Origin: an uncultured Eggerthella sp. | GTDB lineage: Bacteria; Actinomycetota; Coriobacteriia; Coriobacteriales; Eggerthellaceae | Assembly (NCBI GenBank): GCA_902464295.1 | Contig: CABQIW010000048.1 | Coordinates: 1 to 8,152 of the forward strand | Direction: 5' to 3' | DNA: 8,152 bases | Shown here: positions 1-6,813 of the stretch, in pieces | How the letters are laid out: each line of letters opens with the position of its first letter | Numbering within the stretch: position 1 is the stretch's first letter | Made by a program: the position numbers and the translations under genes | Notes under the pieces: generated by a model | The model's database searches: none | Told to the model about the DNA's origin: nothing | Seen by the model: only the letters and a program-made list of their open reading frames with translations

Positions 1-2984
1 TGATGGATATGGCGACCATCGGCTCGCGCTACCTCCGGCAGAAAGGCCTGTTGGACGATCTGGAGGTCTCGGAGGAGAACAACGCCTGCTCGGTCTATAT
101 CGACGTCGATGTAGACGGGCGGACCGAGAAGTGGCTGTTGCAGTTCAAGAACGAAACCCACAACCATCCGACCGAGATCGAACCTTTCGGCGGGGCTTCG
201 ACCTGTCTGGGCGGCGCCATCCGCGACCCGCTGTCGGGCCGCAGCTACGTCTACCAGTCGATGCGCGTAACGGGCGCGGCAGATCCGCTGGTCCCTGTGG
301 CTGAAACGCTTCCCGGCAAGCTGCCGCAGCGCAAGCTCGTCACCACGGCAGCAGCAGGTTTTTCTTCCTACGGCAACCAGATCGGTCTGGCAACGGGCCA
401 GGTAAACGAGCTCTACCACCCCGGCTATGCCGCAAAGCGCATGGAGATCGGCGCGGTGGTGGGCGCAACGCCCGCCTCCGACGTTCGCCGTGAAACCCCT
501 GCTCCAGAAGATGTAGTCGTCTTGCTCGGCGGACGCACCGGCCGCGATGGCATCGGTGGCGCAACAGGCTCCTCCAAAGCACACAACCTCGAGTCCATCG
601 AAACGTGCGGTGCGGAGGTGCAGAAAGGTAACGCCCCAGTTGAGCGCAAGATCCAGCGCTTGTTCCGCAACTCCGAGGCCAGCCGCATGATCAAGCGCTG
701 CAACGACTTCGGCGCGGGCGGCGTTTCGGTCGCCATCGGAGAGCTGGCCGACAGCCTCGAGATCGATCTTGATCGCGTGCCCAAGAAATACGAAGGCCTC
801 GACGGCACCGAGCTCGCCATCTCCGAAAGCCAGGAGCGCATGGCGGTGGCCCTTGCGCCCGAGGACGTGGACCGCTTCATCGAGCTCGCACATGCAGAAA
901 ATCTTGAAGCCACGCCGGTCGCGGTCGTCACCGACAGCGGTCGCGTGCGTATGACCTGGCGCGGCGACACCATCGTGGATGTATCCCGCGAATTCCTCGC
1001 GAGCAACGGCGCGCCCAAGCACATGAACGTGCACGTGGAAGAGGGCGGCAGCTACATTCCCGATTGGCCGGGTAACACGCTCGCCGAGCGCCTGAACGCG
1101 GTGGTCACCGACCTTAACGTGGCCTCCAACAAGGGCCTGGTCGAGCGCTTCGACTCCACCATCGGCGCAGCCACGGTGCTCATGCCCTTCGGCGGAAAGC
1201 ACCAGCTCACGCCTTCCATGGCCATGGCGGCGAAGTTCCCGGTCGACGGGGAGACCACCACGTGTTCGGGCATGGCCTGGGGCTTCAACCCGTATCTTTC
1301 CGAGGCGAACCAGTTCGATGGTGCCTACCTTGCGGTCATCGAATCGCTCGCGAAGCTGGTGGCTGCGGGCTTCCAGCGCAAGAACGCCTACTATTCGTTC
1401 CAGGAATACTTCGAACGCCTGCGTGAAGAACCCACGCGTTGGGGTAAGCCGGTCGCCTCCGTGCTCGGCGCGCTCATGGCGCAGATCGATACCGAAGTGG
1501 GCTCGATCGGCGGCAAAGACTCCATGTCGGGCTCCTTCGAACAGCTCGACGTGCCGCCCACGCTCGTCTCGTTCGCCACGGCATGTGGTCCGGTGGATCG
1601 CGTGACCTCTCCCGAATTCAAGGGCGCGGGCAACCGCGTGCTCTTCATCTCGCCGGCCTACCAAGAAGACGGTCTCCTGCCCGATGCGGAAGGCTTCCGC
1701 GAAGCATGCGACCTGGTCGAGCGCCTGATCGGCAGCGGCGCGGCGCTTGCGGTCTCCACGCCGGGCTATGGCAGCTACGCCGAAGCGCTCTTCAAGATGG
1801 CGCTGGGCAACCGCATCGGCGTTCAGATCGATAGCAGCATCAGCCCTTCGGCGCTCTTCGAGCCGGCGTATGGCAGCTTCATCGTGGAGCTTGCCACCGA
1901 TGCTGATGTCCCCGATTCCGCCGAGAATCTCGAGGTCATCGAAGCGGGCATCACCACCGCCGAATATGAATTCGCGCTCGGTGATGAATCGGTCGCGCTG
2001 GCAGATCTGCAGGAAGCGTGGGAGCAGAAGCTCGAGTCCGTCTTCCCGTATCGCACGTTCGAAGACGAGGAAGACACCGCGCAAGACCAGGCGGCGGGCA
2101 TCGACCCAACCGAGCAGGAACACGCAGCCGTTGAAACGATCAGCTTCGAAGGCGCAGCCCCGCTCGTCTACTGCGGCTCGGTCGCGAAGCCGCGCGTGGT
2201 CATTCCGGTCTTCCCGGGCAACAACTGCGAATACGACACCGCCCGCGCCTTCGAGCGCGCCGGCGCCGCACCCACCACACTCATCGTGAACAATCTCACG
2301 CCGCAGGCGGTCATCGAGAGCACGAAAGCCCTGGCTAGCGCCATCCGTGAAAGCCAGATCGTCATGATTCCCGGCGGCTTCTCCGGCGGCGACGAGCCCG
2401 ATGGCTCCGCGAAGTTCATCACCTCGTTCTTCCGCGCGCCCGAGGTCACCGAAGCTGTGCGCGATCTGCTCCAGAATCGCGATGGCCTCATGCTCGGCAT
2501 CTGCAACGGTTTCCAGGCGCTGGTGAAGCTCGGCCTCGTGCCCTACGGCGATATCCGCGAGATGGATAGCACGTGCCCCACGCTCACGTTCAACTCGATC
2601 GGCCGCCATCAGAGCATGCTGGTCGATACGCGCGTGGCCTCCACGCTTTCCCCGTGGCTGAGCCACTGCCAGGTGGGCGACATCCACACAGTTGCAGTAA
2701 GTCACGGCGAAGGCCGCTTTGTCGCCACGCCCGAGATGCTAAAGGAGCTGAAGGCCAGCGGCCAGATTGCGACCCAATACGTGGATGCAGCCGGCCAACC
2801 CTCCATGGATCTGGCGTTCAACCCCAACAGTTCGGCATGGGCGATCGAGGGTATCACCAGCCCCGATGGCCGCGTGTTCGGCAAGATGGGTCACAGCGAA
2901 CGCAGCGGCGCGGGCCTCTACAAGAACGTGCCGGGTAATCTCTATCAGCCCATCTTCGAAGGCGGCGTGGATTACTTCAGCTAG
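1..2984 (+). CDS. purL: Phosphoribosylformylglycinamidine synthase, single-chain PurL-PurQ type (5' end outside window)
   Basis: This enzyme makes FGAM from FGAR, glutamine and ATP, the fourth step of cytosolic purine synthesis. The frame is open from the first base, so bases 1-2 end a codon and the true start lies upstream; about 250 residues are missing if the family length of roughly 1,240 holds. Counting from the Met at position 3, the ATP-binding AIRS-type motif NETHNHPTEIEPFGG is at about residues 50-64, followed by the TGAADP segment. A second synthetase half carries GSIGGKDSMSG (about 500-510). From about residue 730 a class I glutamine amidotransferase domain begins (VIPVFPGNNCEYD), with nucleophile Cys834 in GICNGFQ and the His964/Glu966 pair in GHSER. 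All visible catalytic motifs are intact. The PurQ domain is fused in the same chain, as in clade II enzymes of clostridia and streptococci. The stop is TAG at 2982. No smaller purine gene follows, so this may be the last gene of its transcript. Confidence 0.96.
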   Translation, partial: MDMATIGSRYLRQKGLLDDLEVSEENNACSVYIDVDVDGRTEKWLLQFKNETHNHPTEIEPFGGASTCLGGAIRDPLSGRSYVYQSMRVTGAADPLVPVAETLPGKLPQRKLVTTAAAGFSSYGNQIGLATGQVNELYHPGYAAKRMEIGAVVGATPASDVRRETPAPEDVVVLLGGRTGRDGIGGATGSSKAHNLESIETCGAEVQKGNAPVERKIQRLFRNSEASRMIKRCNDFGAGGVSVAIGELADSLEIDLDRVPKKYEGLDGTELAISESQERMAVALAPEDVDRFIELAHAENLEATPVAVVTDSGRVRMTWRGDTIVDVSREFLASNGAPKHMNVHVEEGGSYIPDWPGNTLAERLNAVVTDLNVASNKGLVERFDSTIGAATVLMPFGGKHQLTPSMAMAAKFPVDGETTTCSGMAWGFNPYLSEANQFDGAYLAVIESLAKLVAAGFQRKNAYYSFQEYFERLREEPTRWGKPVASVLGALMAQIDTEVGSIGGKDSMSGSFEQLDVPPTLVSFATACGPVDRVTSPEFKGAGNRVLFISPAYQEDGLLPDAEGFREACDLVERLIGSGAALAVSTPGYGSYAEALFKMALGNRIGVQIDSSISPSALFEPAYGSFIVELATDADVPDSAENLEVIEAGITTAEYEFALGDESVALADLQEAWEQKLESVFPYRTFEDEEDTAQDQAAGIDPTEQEHAAVETISFEGAAPLVYCGSVAKPRVVIPVFPGNNCEYDTARAFERAGAAPTTLIVNNLTPQAVIESTKALASAIRESQIVMIPGGFSGGDEPDGSAKFITSFFRAPEVTEAVRDLLQNRDGLMLGICNGFQALVKLGLVPYGDIREMDSTCPTLTFNSIGRHQSMLVDTRVASTLSPWLSHCQVGDIHTVAVSHGEGRFVATPEMLKELKASGQIATQYVDAAGQPSMDLAFNPNSSAWAIEGITSPDGRVFGKMGHSERSGAGLYKNVPGNLYQPIFEGGVDYFS

Positions 2985-3052
2985 GGTTTGCGCTGCTCGT
3001 ACGCTGTTTACCAACGGGCAGCGTCTGCGGAGGGCAAGCTGATCACGCCAGG

Positions 3053-3097
3053 AGGGGTTGCGCGCATACAAGAGCCAATGCTCCCGCGGCAACCTTT
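3053..3097 (+). terminator. Stem-loop downstream of purL, weak terminator candidate
   Basis: The segment GGTTGC (3056-3061), a bulged G, then CGC (3063-3065) pairs with GCG (3086-3088) and GCAACC (3089-3094) around a 20-base loop. G-T wobbles and one A-T pair extend the base to 3053/3097. It begins 68 bases after the purL stop. Only a short run of T follows (TTTCG), so it is not a classic intrinsic terminator. It could equally be part of a structured leader of the next gene. Confidence 0.3.
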
Positions 3098-3100
3098 CGC

Positions 3101-3170
3101 CTTCCGATCTGGGCGCGGGATCGAAGCAGCCTTGTTGCCAAGGCGTTCGTCTAAACAAAACGCGGCTGCT
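3101..3170 (+). other. Overlapping stem-loops in the purL-elp3 gap
   Basis: Three inverted repeats lie close together. CTTC-c-GATC (3101-3109) pairs with GATCGAAG (3119-3126). GCCTTG (3129-3134) pairs with CAAGGC (3139-3144) around the tetraloop TTGC. AGCAGCC (3125-3131) pairs with GGCTGCT (3164-3170). The last shares bases with the other two, so they cannot all form at once, the kind of arrangement seen in attenuators. No oligo-T tract or known riboswitch consensus was recognised. The pairings are seen directly; any regulatory role is inference. Confidence 0.3.
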
Positions 3171-3181
3171 CCATTAGATTG

Positions 3182-3230
3182 CCTGTTGAATGGCCATTTT
3201 GCAAAAGCGGCAGATTCGGCCAACAGGAGA
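3182..3230 (+). promoter_or_regulatory. elp3 Shine-Dalgarno region inside a bulged stem-loop
   Basis: The best ribosome binding sequence before elp3 is AGGAGA at 3225-3230, 14 bases from the GTG at 3245, which is longer than the usual 5-9. CCTGTT (3182-3187) can pair with AACAGG (3222-3227), and after a four-base bulge GGCC (3192-3195) pairs with GGCC (3218-3221), enclosing a 22-base loop. This ten-pair stem would hide the first half of the Shine-Dalgarno. The fold is seen by eye only; translational control is inference. Confidence 0.35.
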
Positions 3231-3244
3231 TTTACCGAATTAAC

Positions 3245-5119
3245 GTGGAAGATATCATTGTTGAAATACTCGATCGATTGCGTGCAGGCGAAGAGCTCGA
3301 CGCGAAGGTTCTGCTGCGCATCTTGAACGATCACAACAAGCGCTTGGACGCGAACGTGCCGCACTATTCCAAGAAGAAGCTGCTGCCGTTCTATCTGCGC
3401 ACGAAAGAGCGCGATCCGCAGCGTTGGCAGTCGTGGAATATAACGCTTGAGCTGGAACAACAGCTGGTGCATCTGTTGCAGGTGAAGCCGCGTCGCAGCG
3501 CGTCGGGCGTGGCCACCATCACAGTTATCACCAAACCGTGGAAGTGCGGCGGTGCGTGCATCTACTGTCCGAACGACCTGCGCATGCCCAAGAGCTATCT
3601 CTCCGATGAACCCGCCTGTCAGCGCGCCGAACGCAACTACTTCGATCCGTATTTACAGGTGACCTCGCGCCTGCGCGCGCTCAACCAGATGGGGCACGTG
3701 ACCGACAAGATCGAGCTGATTGTGCTCGGCGGCACCTGGAGCGATTACCCGCGAGCCTACCAGATCTGGTTCATCACCGAGCTCTTCCGCGCACTCAACG
3801 ACGCAGGTGTCGAACGACCGGGTAGTTTGTCACCTACAACATCTTTTTCGTCGGCGAACGCCCGCGAACGCCGCCAGTTCTATCGCGATTGCGGGCTGAG
3901 CTACGAAAGGGATGACCTTGTTGCGTTCACGCGGGCGCAGCAGCACCTGGTCGACGAAGGAAAGCTCACTTATAACGAAGCCATGGTGAACCTCTACGAA
4001 ACAGGCGAACCATGGAAGGCGATCGCGCAGCACCAGCACGCCACGCTCGATGAGCTTGAGCGCGAACACATGCGCAACGAGCAAGCAGCGCACCGCGTGG
4101 TGGGCCTGGTGGTCGAAACGCGCCCGAGCCTGATCACGCCCGAGAACCTCACCTTCCTGCGCACGCTTGGTGCAACGAAGGTGCAGATGGGAATTCAAAG
4201 CCTTGATCAGCACATTCACGATATCAACCAGCGTCCCGTGAGCATCGCGCAGATCCAGCGCGCGCTCGACCTTACGCGCCTGTTCGGCTTCAAGACGCAC
4301 ACGCATTTCATGGTGAACTTGCTCGGCCAAACGCCCGAAACCGATCGCGCAGATTTCCGACGCTTCGTAACCGAAACGCCCTACCAGCCCGACGAGATCA
4401 AGCTCTACCCCTGTGCGCTCGTGCGCGGTACTGAACTTTGCGAACGCTACGAAAAAGGGGAGTGGCAGCCCTACGATGAAGAGACGCTGGTGGACGTGCT
4501 CGTTGCTGATGTGCTCGCAACGCCGCCTTTCACGCGTATCTCACGCATGATCCGCGATTTTTCCGCGCACGACATCGAAGCAGGCAACAAGAAGGTGAAC
4601 CTGCGCCAACTGGTCGAAGAGCAGGCCGAAGCTCAGGTCGAACAAGCGCAGCAAACAGGGCAAAACCAACGCGGCATCCAAGAGATTCGCTATCGTGAGA
4701 TCTCGACACAAGACGTCGAACTGGGCGAATTGACGCTCGAGGTGGTTCCCTACGAAACTACCTCAACGCACGAACGATTCCTGCAGTGGGTCACGCCCGA
4801 GAACAAGATCGCGGGCTTCTTGCGTCTTTCGCTTCCGAAACCTGAAGCCTTTGAAACTTACCCGGACGCACTTTCCGTGTCTTCCGACGAAGCGATGATC
4901 CGCGAAGTGCATGTGTATGGCCGCGCATCAGGCTTGCACAAGAGCGGAACGAGTGCTCAGCACCGTGGCCTTGGCAAGAAGCTCATCGAGCGTGCGAGCG
5001 AACTGGTTCGCGAAGCGGGCTACACCAAGCTTAACGTGATCAGCGCCATCGGCACCCGCGCGTACTACCGCAACCTCGGCTTCATCGATAACGGCCTCTA
5101 CCAGCAAAAACCTCTCTAG
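3245..5119 (+). CDS. elp3: Elp3 family tRNA uridine(34) 5-carboxymethylaminomethyl-type modification enzyme (radical SAM/acetyltransferase)
   Basis: Elp3 uses a radical SAM cluster and acetyl-CoA to add a carboxymethyl group to the wobble uridine of tRNA. Of 624 residues, the N-terminal ~90 are the basic tRNA-binding part. The cluster motif is CX3CX2C at Cys101, Cys105 and Cys108 (KCGGACIYCPND). Family signatures follow: SYLSDEPA, LGGTWSDYP, GLVVETRP (about 287-294), QMGIQS, EIKLYP and RGTEL, then SRMIRDFSAHDIEAGNKKVNLR. The C-terminal GNAT domain has MIREVHVYG, the acetyl-CoA loop QHRGLG (572-577) and GTRAYYRNLGF (603-613). GTG at 3245 is chosen because VEDIIVEIL matches the usual N-terminus, although the Shine-Dalgarno spacing is long; an upstream in-frame TTG at 3179 lacks support. 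About 98 residues separate the FRALND and VVGLVVETRP motifs, more than I recall for the family. The Cys-rich CxCIRCRE segment expected before the GNAT domain reads IQEIRYRE (478-485), with no cysteine. No other Elongator subunit is present, as expected for a bacterial Elp3. Confidence 0.9.
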   Translation: MEDIIVEILDRLRAGEELDAKVLLRILNDHNKRLDANVPHYSKKKLLPFYLRTKERDPQRWQSWNITLELEQQLVHLLQVKPRRSASGVATITVITKPWKCGGACIYCPNDLRMPKSYLSDEPACQRAERNYFDPYLQVTSRLRALNQMGHVTDKIELIVLGGTWSDYPRAYQIWFITELFRALNDAGVERPGSLSPTTSFSSANARERRQFYRDCGLSYERDDLVAFTRAQQHLVDEGKLTYNEAMVNLYETGEPWKAIAQHQHATLDELEREHMRNEQAAHRVVGLVVETRPSLITPENLTFLRTLGATKVQMGIQSLDQHIHDINQRPVSIAQIQRALDLTRLFGFKTHTHFMVNLLGQTPETDRADFRRFVTETPYQPDEIKLYPCALVRGTELCERYEKGEWQPYDEETLVDVLVADVLATPPFTRISRMIRDFSAHDIEAGNKKVNLRQLVEEQAEAQVEQAQQTGQNQRGIQEIRYREISTQDVELGELTLEVVPYETTSTHERFLQWVTPENKIAGFLRLSLPKPEAFETYPDALSVSSDEAMIREVHVYGRASGLHKSGTSAQHRGLGKKLIERASELVREAGYTKLNVISAIGTRAYYRNLGFIDNGLYQQKPL

Positions 5120-5123
5120 CCTG

Positions 5124-5666
5124 CTACGCTTTCTTGATGGCTTTGCGCAGTTCGGCATCGACGATCAAATCCACGATGCCATTCGCAGCAATGATAAGAC
5201 CCAGGATGAACACGAACAGCGACGTGGTCTCGAAGGGATTCGCGATGATAACGAGGCCGCCGACGATGATGAGCACGCTCAAGGCCATGGAAAACCCCCA
5301 CGAGCGTTCTCCATATTTCTTGAGCTCACCCGAGCGCACCGCGTTCACCGCGCCACAGATCACGAGGATGATTCCCAGCACCACCGAAAAGAACCCAGCG
5401 ATCACCTCCGGAAACAGGAACACGATAAGGGCAACGAGGCAGAAGAACACGCCAGTTGCCACTACGCCCACCTGCCGTTCGGCCTCCGGCGCCCTAAAGT
5501 AGCTCACCAGCGAAGAGATACCCATCACGGCGAACACGATGCCCACCAAATAGAGCACGGTCACGATCGTAATGCCTGGCCAGAACATGAGCAGCAAACC
5601 AACAACGATCGAGATGATCGCCTGCGCGATGATATTCGACTTAACGATATCCAAAAACGATTGCAT
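5124..5666 (-). CDS. HdeD/DUF308 family six-helix membrane protein
   Basis: This is a 180-residue inner-membrane protein with almost no soluble part. Six hydrophobic helices are visible at about residues 12-29, 32-56, 66-85, 88-110, 124-142 and 147-169. They form three helix-hairpin repeats, each turning at a proline (WPG at 29-31, FPE at 85-87, NPF at 143-145), and each second helix ends in a similar pattern (GISSLV, GAVNAV, GIVDLI). This triplicated hairpin is the mark of the HdeD/DUF308 family, named for the E. coli acid-resistance protein; the biochemical function of most members is unknown. The last residues are charged (ELRKAIKKA). The start is ATG at 5664-5666 because a near-consensus Shine-Dalgarno sits just ahead of it; an upstream in-frame start would add 24 non-hydrophobic residues with no support. 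It is convergent with elp3, the two stops being four bases apart, and divergent from the endonuclease IV-like gene. Confidence 0.85.
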   Translation of the reverse strand: MQSFLDIVKSNIIAQAIISIVVGLLLMFWPGITIVTVLYLVGIVFAVMGISSLVSYFRAPEAERQVGVVATGVFFCLVALIVFLFPEVIAGFFSVVLGIILVICGAVNAVRSGELKKYGERSWGFSMALSVLIIVGGLVIIANPFETTSLFVFILGLIIAANGIVDLIVDAELRKAIKKA

Positions 5667-5671
5667 GATTC

Positions 5672-5677
5672 CCTCCT
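5672..5677 (-). promoter_or_regulatory. Shine-Dalgarno of the HdeD-family gene
   Basis: On the minus strand the bases read AGGAGG, five bases (GAATC region) before the ATG at 5666. This is a perfect anti-16S match with good spacing and decides the start. It suggests efficient translation, in contrast with the weak sites of the two neighbouring plus-strand genes. Confidence 0.8.
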
Positions 5678-5817
5678 CGTCTCCTTGTGCCACGCGCTCA
5701 TCGCAACATGATCCTAAGATCCCACGCGATACCGGCACACTAAGAATGCGACAAATAAGCCCATCCGACTAGTCCGAGCATACGTGTTCACCTCTGAATT
5801 CGCGGTTAGATAGCGGG

Positions 5818-5839
5818 TTTGCAACATAGCCGTTACAAA
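5818..5839. promoter_or_regulatory. Imperfect dyad, operator candidate
   Basis: TTTGCAAC (5818-5825) and GTTACAAA (5832-5839) form an inverted repeat with seven of eight positions matching and a six-base centre. The size and symmetry fit a dimeric repressor site, and it lies between two divergent genes. No regulator gene is in view, and an imperfect dyad of this size can occur by chance. Confidence 0.25.
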
Positions 5840-5890
5840 TACCTTATTGAGTCGTTTCTTTAGAGTCCGCAGGGTAGGGTAGAGGTTGTA

Positions 5891-5940
5891 AGCGATCGGT
5901 CGCGGGAGTTGTGTGCATGCAGGTCACAGCGCAGCGATCG
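5891..5940. repeat. Direct repeat AGCGATCG in the leader of the endonuclease IV-like gene
   Basis: AGCGATCG occurs at 5891-5898 and again at 5933-5940, 42 bases apart, which is close to four helical turns, so both copies would face the same side of the DNA. Each contains the palindrome CGATCG. Because CGATCG is common throughout this window, the pair may be no more than genome composition. Confidence 0.25.
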
Positions 5941-5967
5941 TGCAAATAGAGAAAGTGAGTGAGAACA

Positions 5968-6804
5968 ATGTTCTACATCGGGTGTCACCTATCGAAGAAA
6001 AAGGGCATGCTCATCATGGCTGAAGCGGCAGCTTCGATCGGGGCGAAAGCGATCCAGTTCTTCACGCGTAATCCACGCGGCGGACACGAGAAGGCCATAG
6101 ATCCACGCGATCTGCAACGCTTCAACGTGTTCACGAAGGAGCACGGCATCAAGTACCTCCTCGCCTACGCGCCCTACACGCTCGAGCCAGCGAGCGCCGA
6201 CACGAAAAAGCACGATTTCGCGGCGATGGTCATGGCCGAAGACCTCTCACAGCTCGAGGCAATCCCTGGTCAAGGGTATCTTCTGCGTCCAGGCAGCGCG
6301 CTCGATATAACCGCCGAAGAGGCCATGAAGAATCTTGCCGCCACGCTCAATGAAACGATCACACCCACGCAATCGACCACCGTGCTGCTCTATACTATGC
6401 CCGGTTCAGGCACGCAGATCTGCTCGCAGTTCGAAGAGCTTGCGCAGGTGATCGAACAGGTGAACCTGAAGGACAAGGTGGGCGTTTGCCTGGATGCGAG
6501 CGCGGTATGGGCAGCTGGCTACGATATCGTGAACGATCTCGATGGCGTACTCGCCCAGTTCGACAAAGCGATCGGCCTCGACAAGCTTTTGGCCATACAC
6601 CTGAACGATTGCAAGGAAGCGTGCGGCGCTCACGCAGATCGTCACGCGCGCATCGGCGAAGGGGCGATCGGATTCGAGGCGCTTAGCGCGCTCACCAATC
6701 ATCCAGCTCTCAAGGAAAAGCCATTCTACCTGGAAGAACCGCTCGATACGCTGTCGGTCTACAGCGAAGACATCCTTCGCTTTACAGAGGCATATCAAGG
6801 ATAG
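5968..6804 (+). CDS. Endonuclease IV (Nfo) family TIM-barrel protein with degenerate metal site
   Basis: True endonuclease IV cuts DNA at abasic sites using three zinc ions. This 278-residue protein has normal family length and clear family motifs: YIGCHLS, FFTRNPRGG (31-39), AAGYDIV (182-188), AIHLNDCK and DRHARIGEGAIG. Compared with E. coli Nfo ligands, His69 is Tyr67 (YAPY instead of HAPY), His109 is Arg107 (RPGSA instead of HPGSH), Glu145 is Tyr142 (LLYTMPG instead of LLETMAG) and His182 is Ala179 (LDASA instead of LDTCH). Asp176, His211, Asp224, His226 and Glu256 remain. All Zn1 ligands are therefore lost and Zn2 and Zn3 each lack one, so ordinary abasic-site cleavage is unlikely. The frame is intact, which argues for a retained non-catalytic or altered role rather than decay. 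ATG at 5968 fits the family N-terminus MFYIG; GTG at 5959 would add only three residues. The Shine-Dalgarno is weak (GTGAGTGAG). Family assignment is firm; the function is not known. Confidence 0.9.
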   Translation: MFYIGCHLSKKKGMLIMAEAAASIGAKAIQFFTRNPRGGHEKAIDPRDLQRFNVFTKEHGIKYLLAYAPYTLEPASADTKKHDFAAMVMAEDLSQLEAIPGQGYLLRPGSALDITAEEAMKNLAATLNETITPTQSTTVLLYTMPGSGTQICSQFEELAQVIEQVNLKDKVGVCLDASAVWAAGYDIVNDLDGVLAQFDKAIGLDKLLAIHLNDCKEACGAHADRHARIGEGAIGFEALSALTNHPALKEKPFYLEEPLDTLSVYSEDILRFTEAYQG

Positions 6805-6813
6805 TTTGTCCTC

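Larger units (their letters stand above)
5667..5967. other. Divergent intergenic region
   Basis: These 301 bases separate the HdeD-family gene (leftward) from the endonuclease IV-like gene (rightward), so both promoters should lie here. I found no hexamer pair with good consensus and spacing on either strand. On the minus strand TTGTCG-17-TATCGC is the nearest candidate and is weak. The middle (about 5800-5870) is visibly richer in A and T than the flanking genes, as expected for promoter DNA. There is no convincing open reading frame and no tRNA. Confidence 0.6.

Noticed and set aside
425..1024. Long open frame on the minus strand inside purL (and similar ones at 1391-1648, 1823-2101, 2168-2506)
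   Set aside because: They lie wholly antisense to well-conserved PurL, are Ser/Arg/Ala-rich as expected from GC-rich shadow frames, and show no family motif.
3152..3180. TAAACA-17-TAGATT as an elp3 promoter
   Set aside because: Only four of six matches in each hexamer, which is expected by chance in a gap of this size.
3179..3244. TTG at 3179 as the elp3 start
   Set aside because: It adds 22 residues unlike the family, has no Shine-Dalgarno, and the good AGGAGA at 3225 lies downstream of it.
3008..3472. Minus-strand open frame crossing the elp3 start
   Set aside because: No recognisable motif, no good Shine-Dalgarno, and it overlaps the conserved Elp3 N-terminus.
5667..5738. Upstream ATG at 5738 for the HdeD-family gene
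   Set aside because: The extra 24 residues are polar and unlike the family, while a perfect AGGAGG sits before the ATG at 5666.
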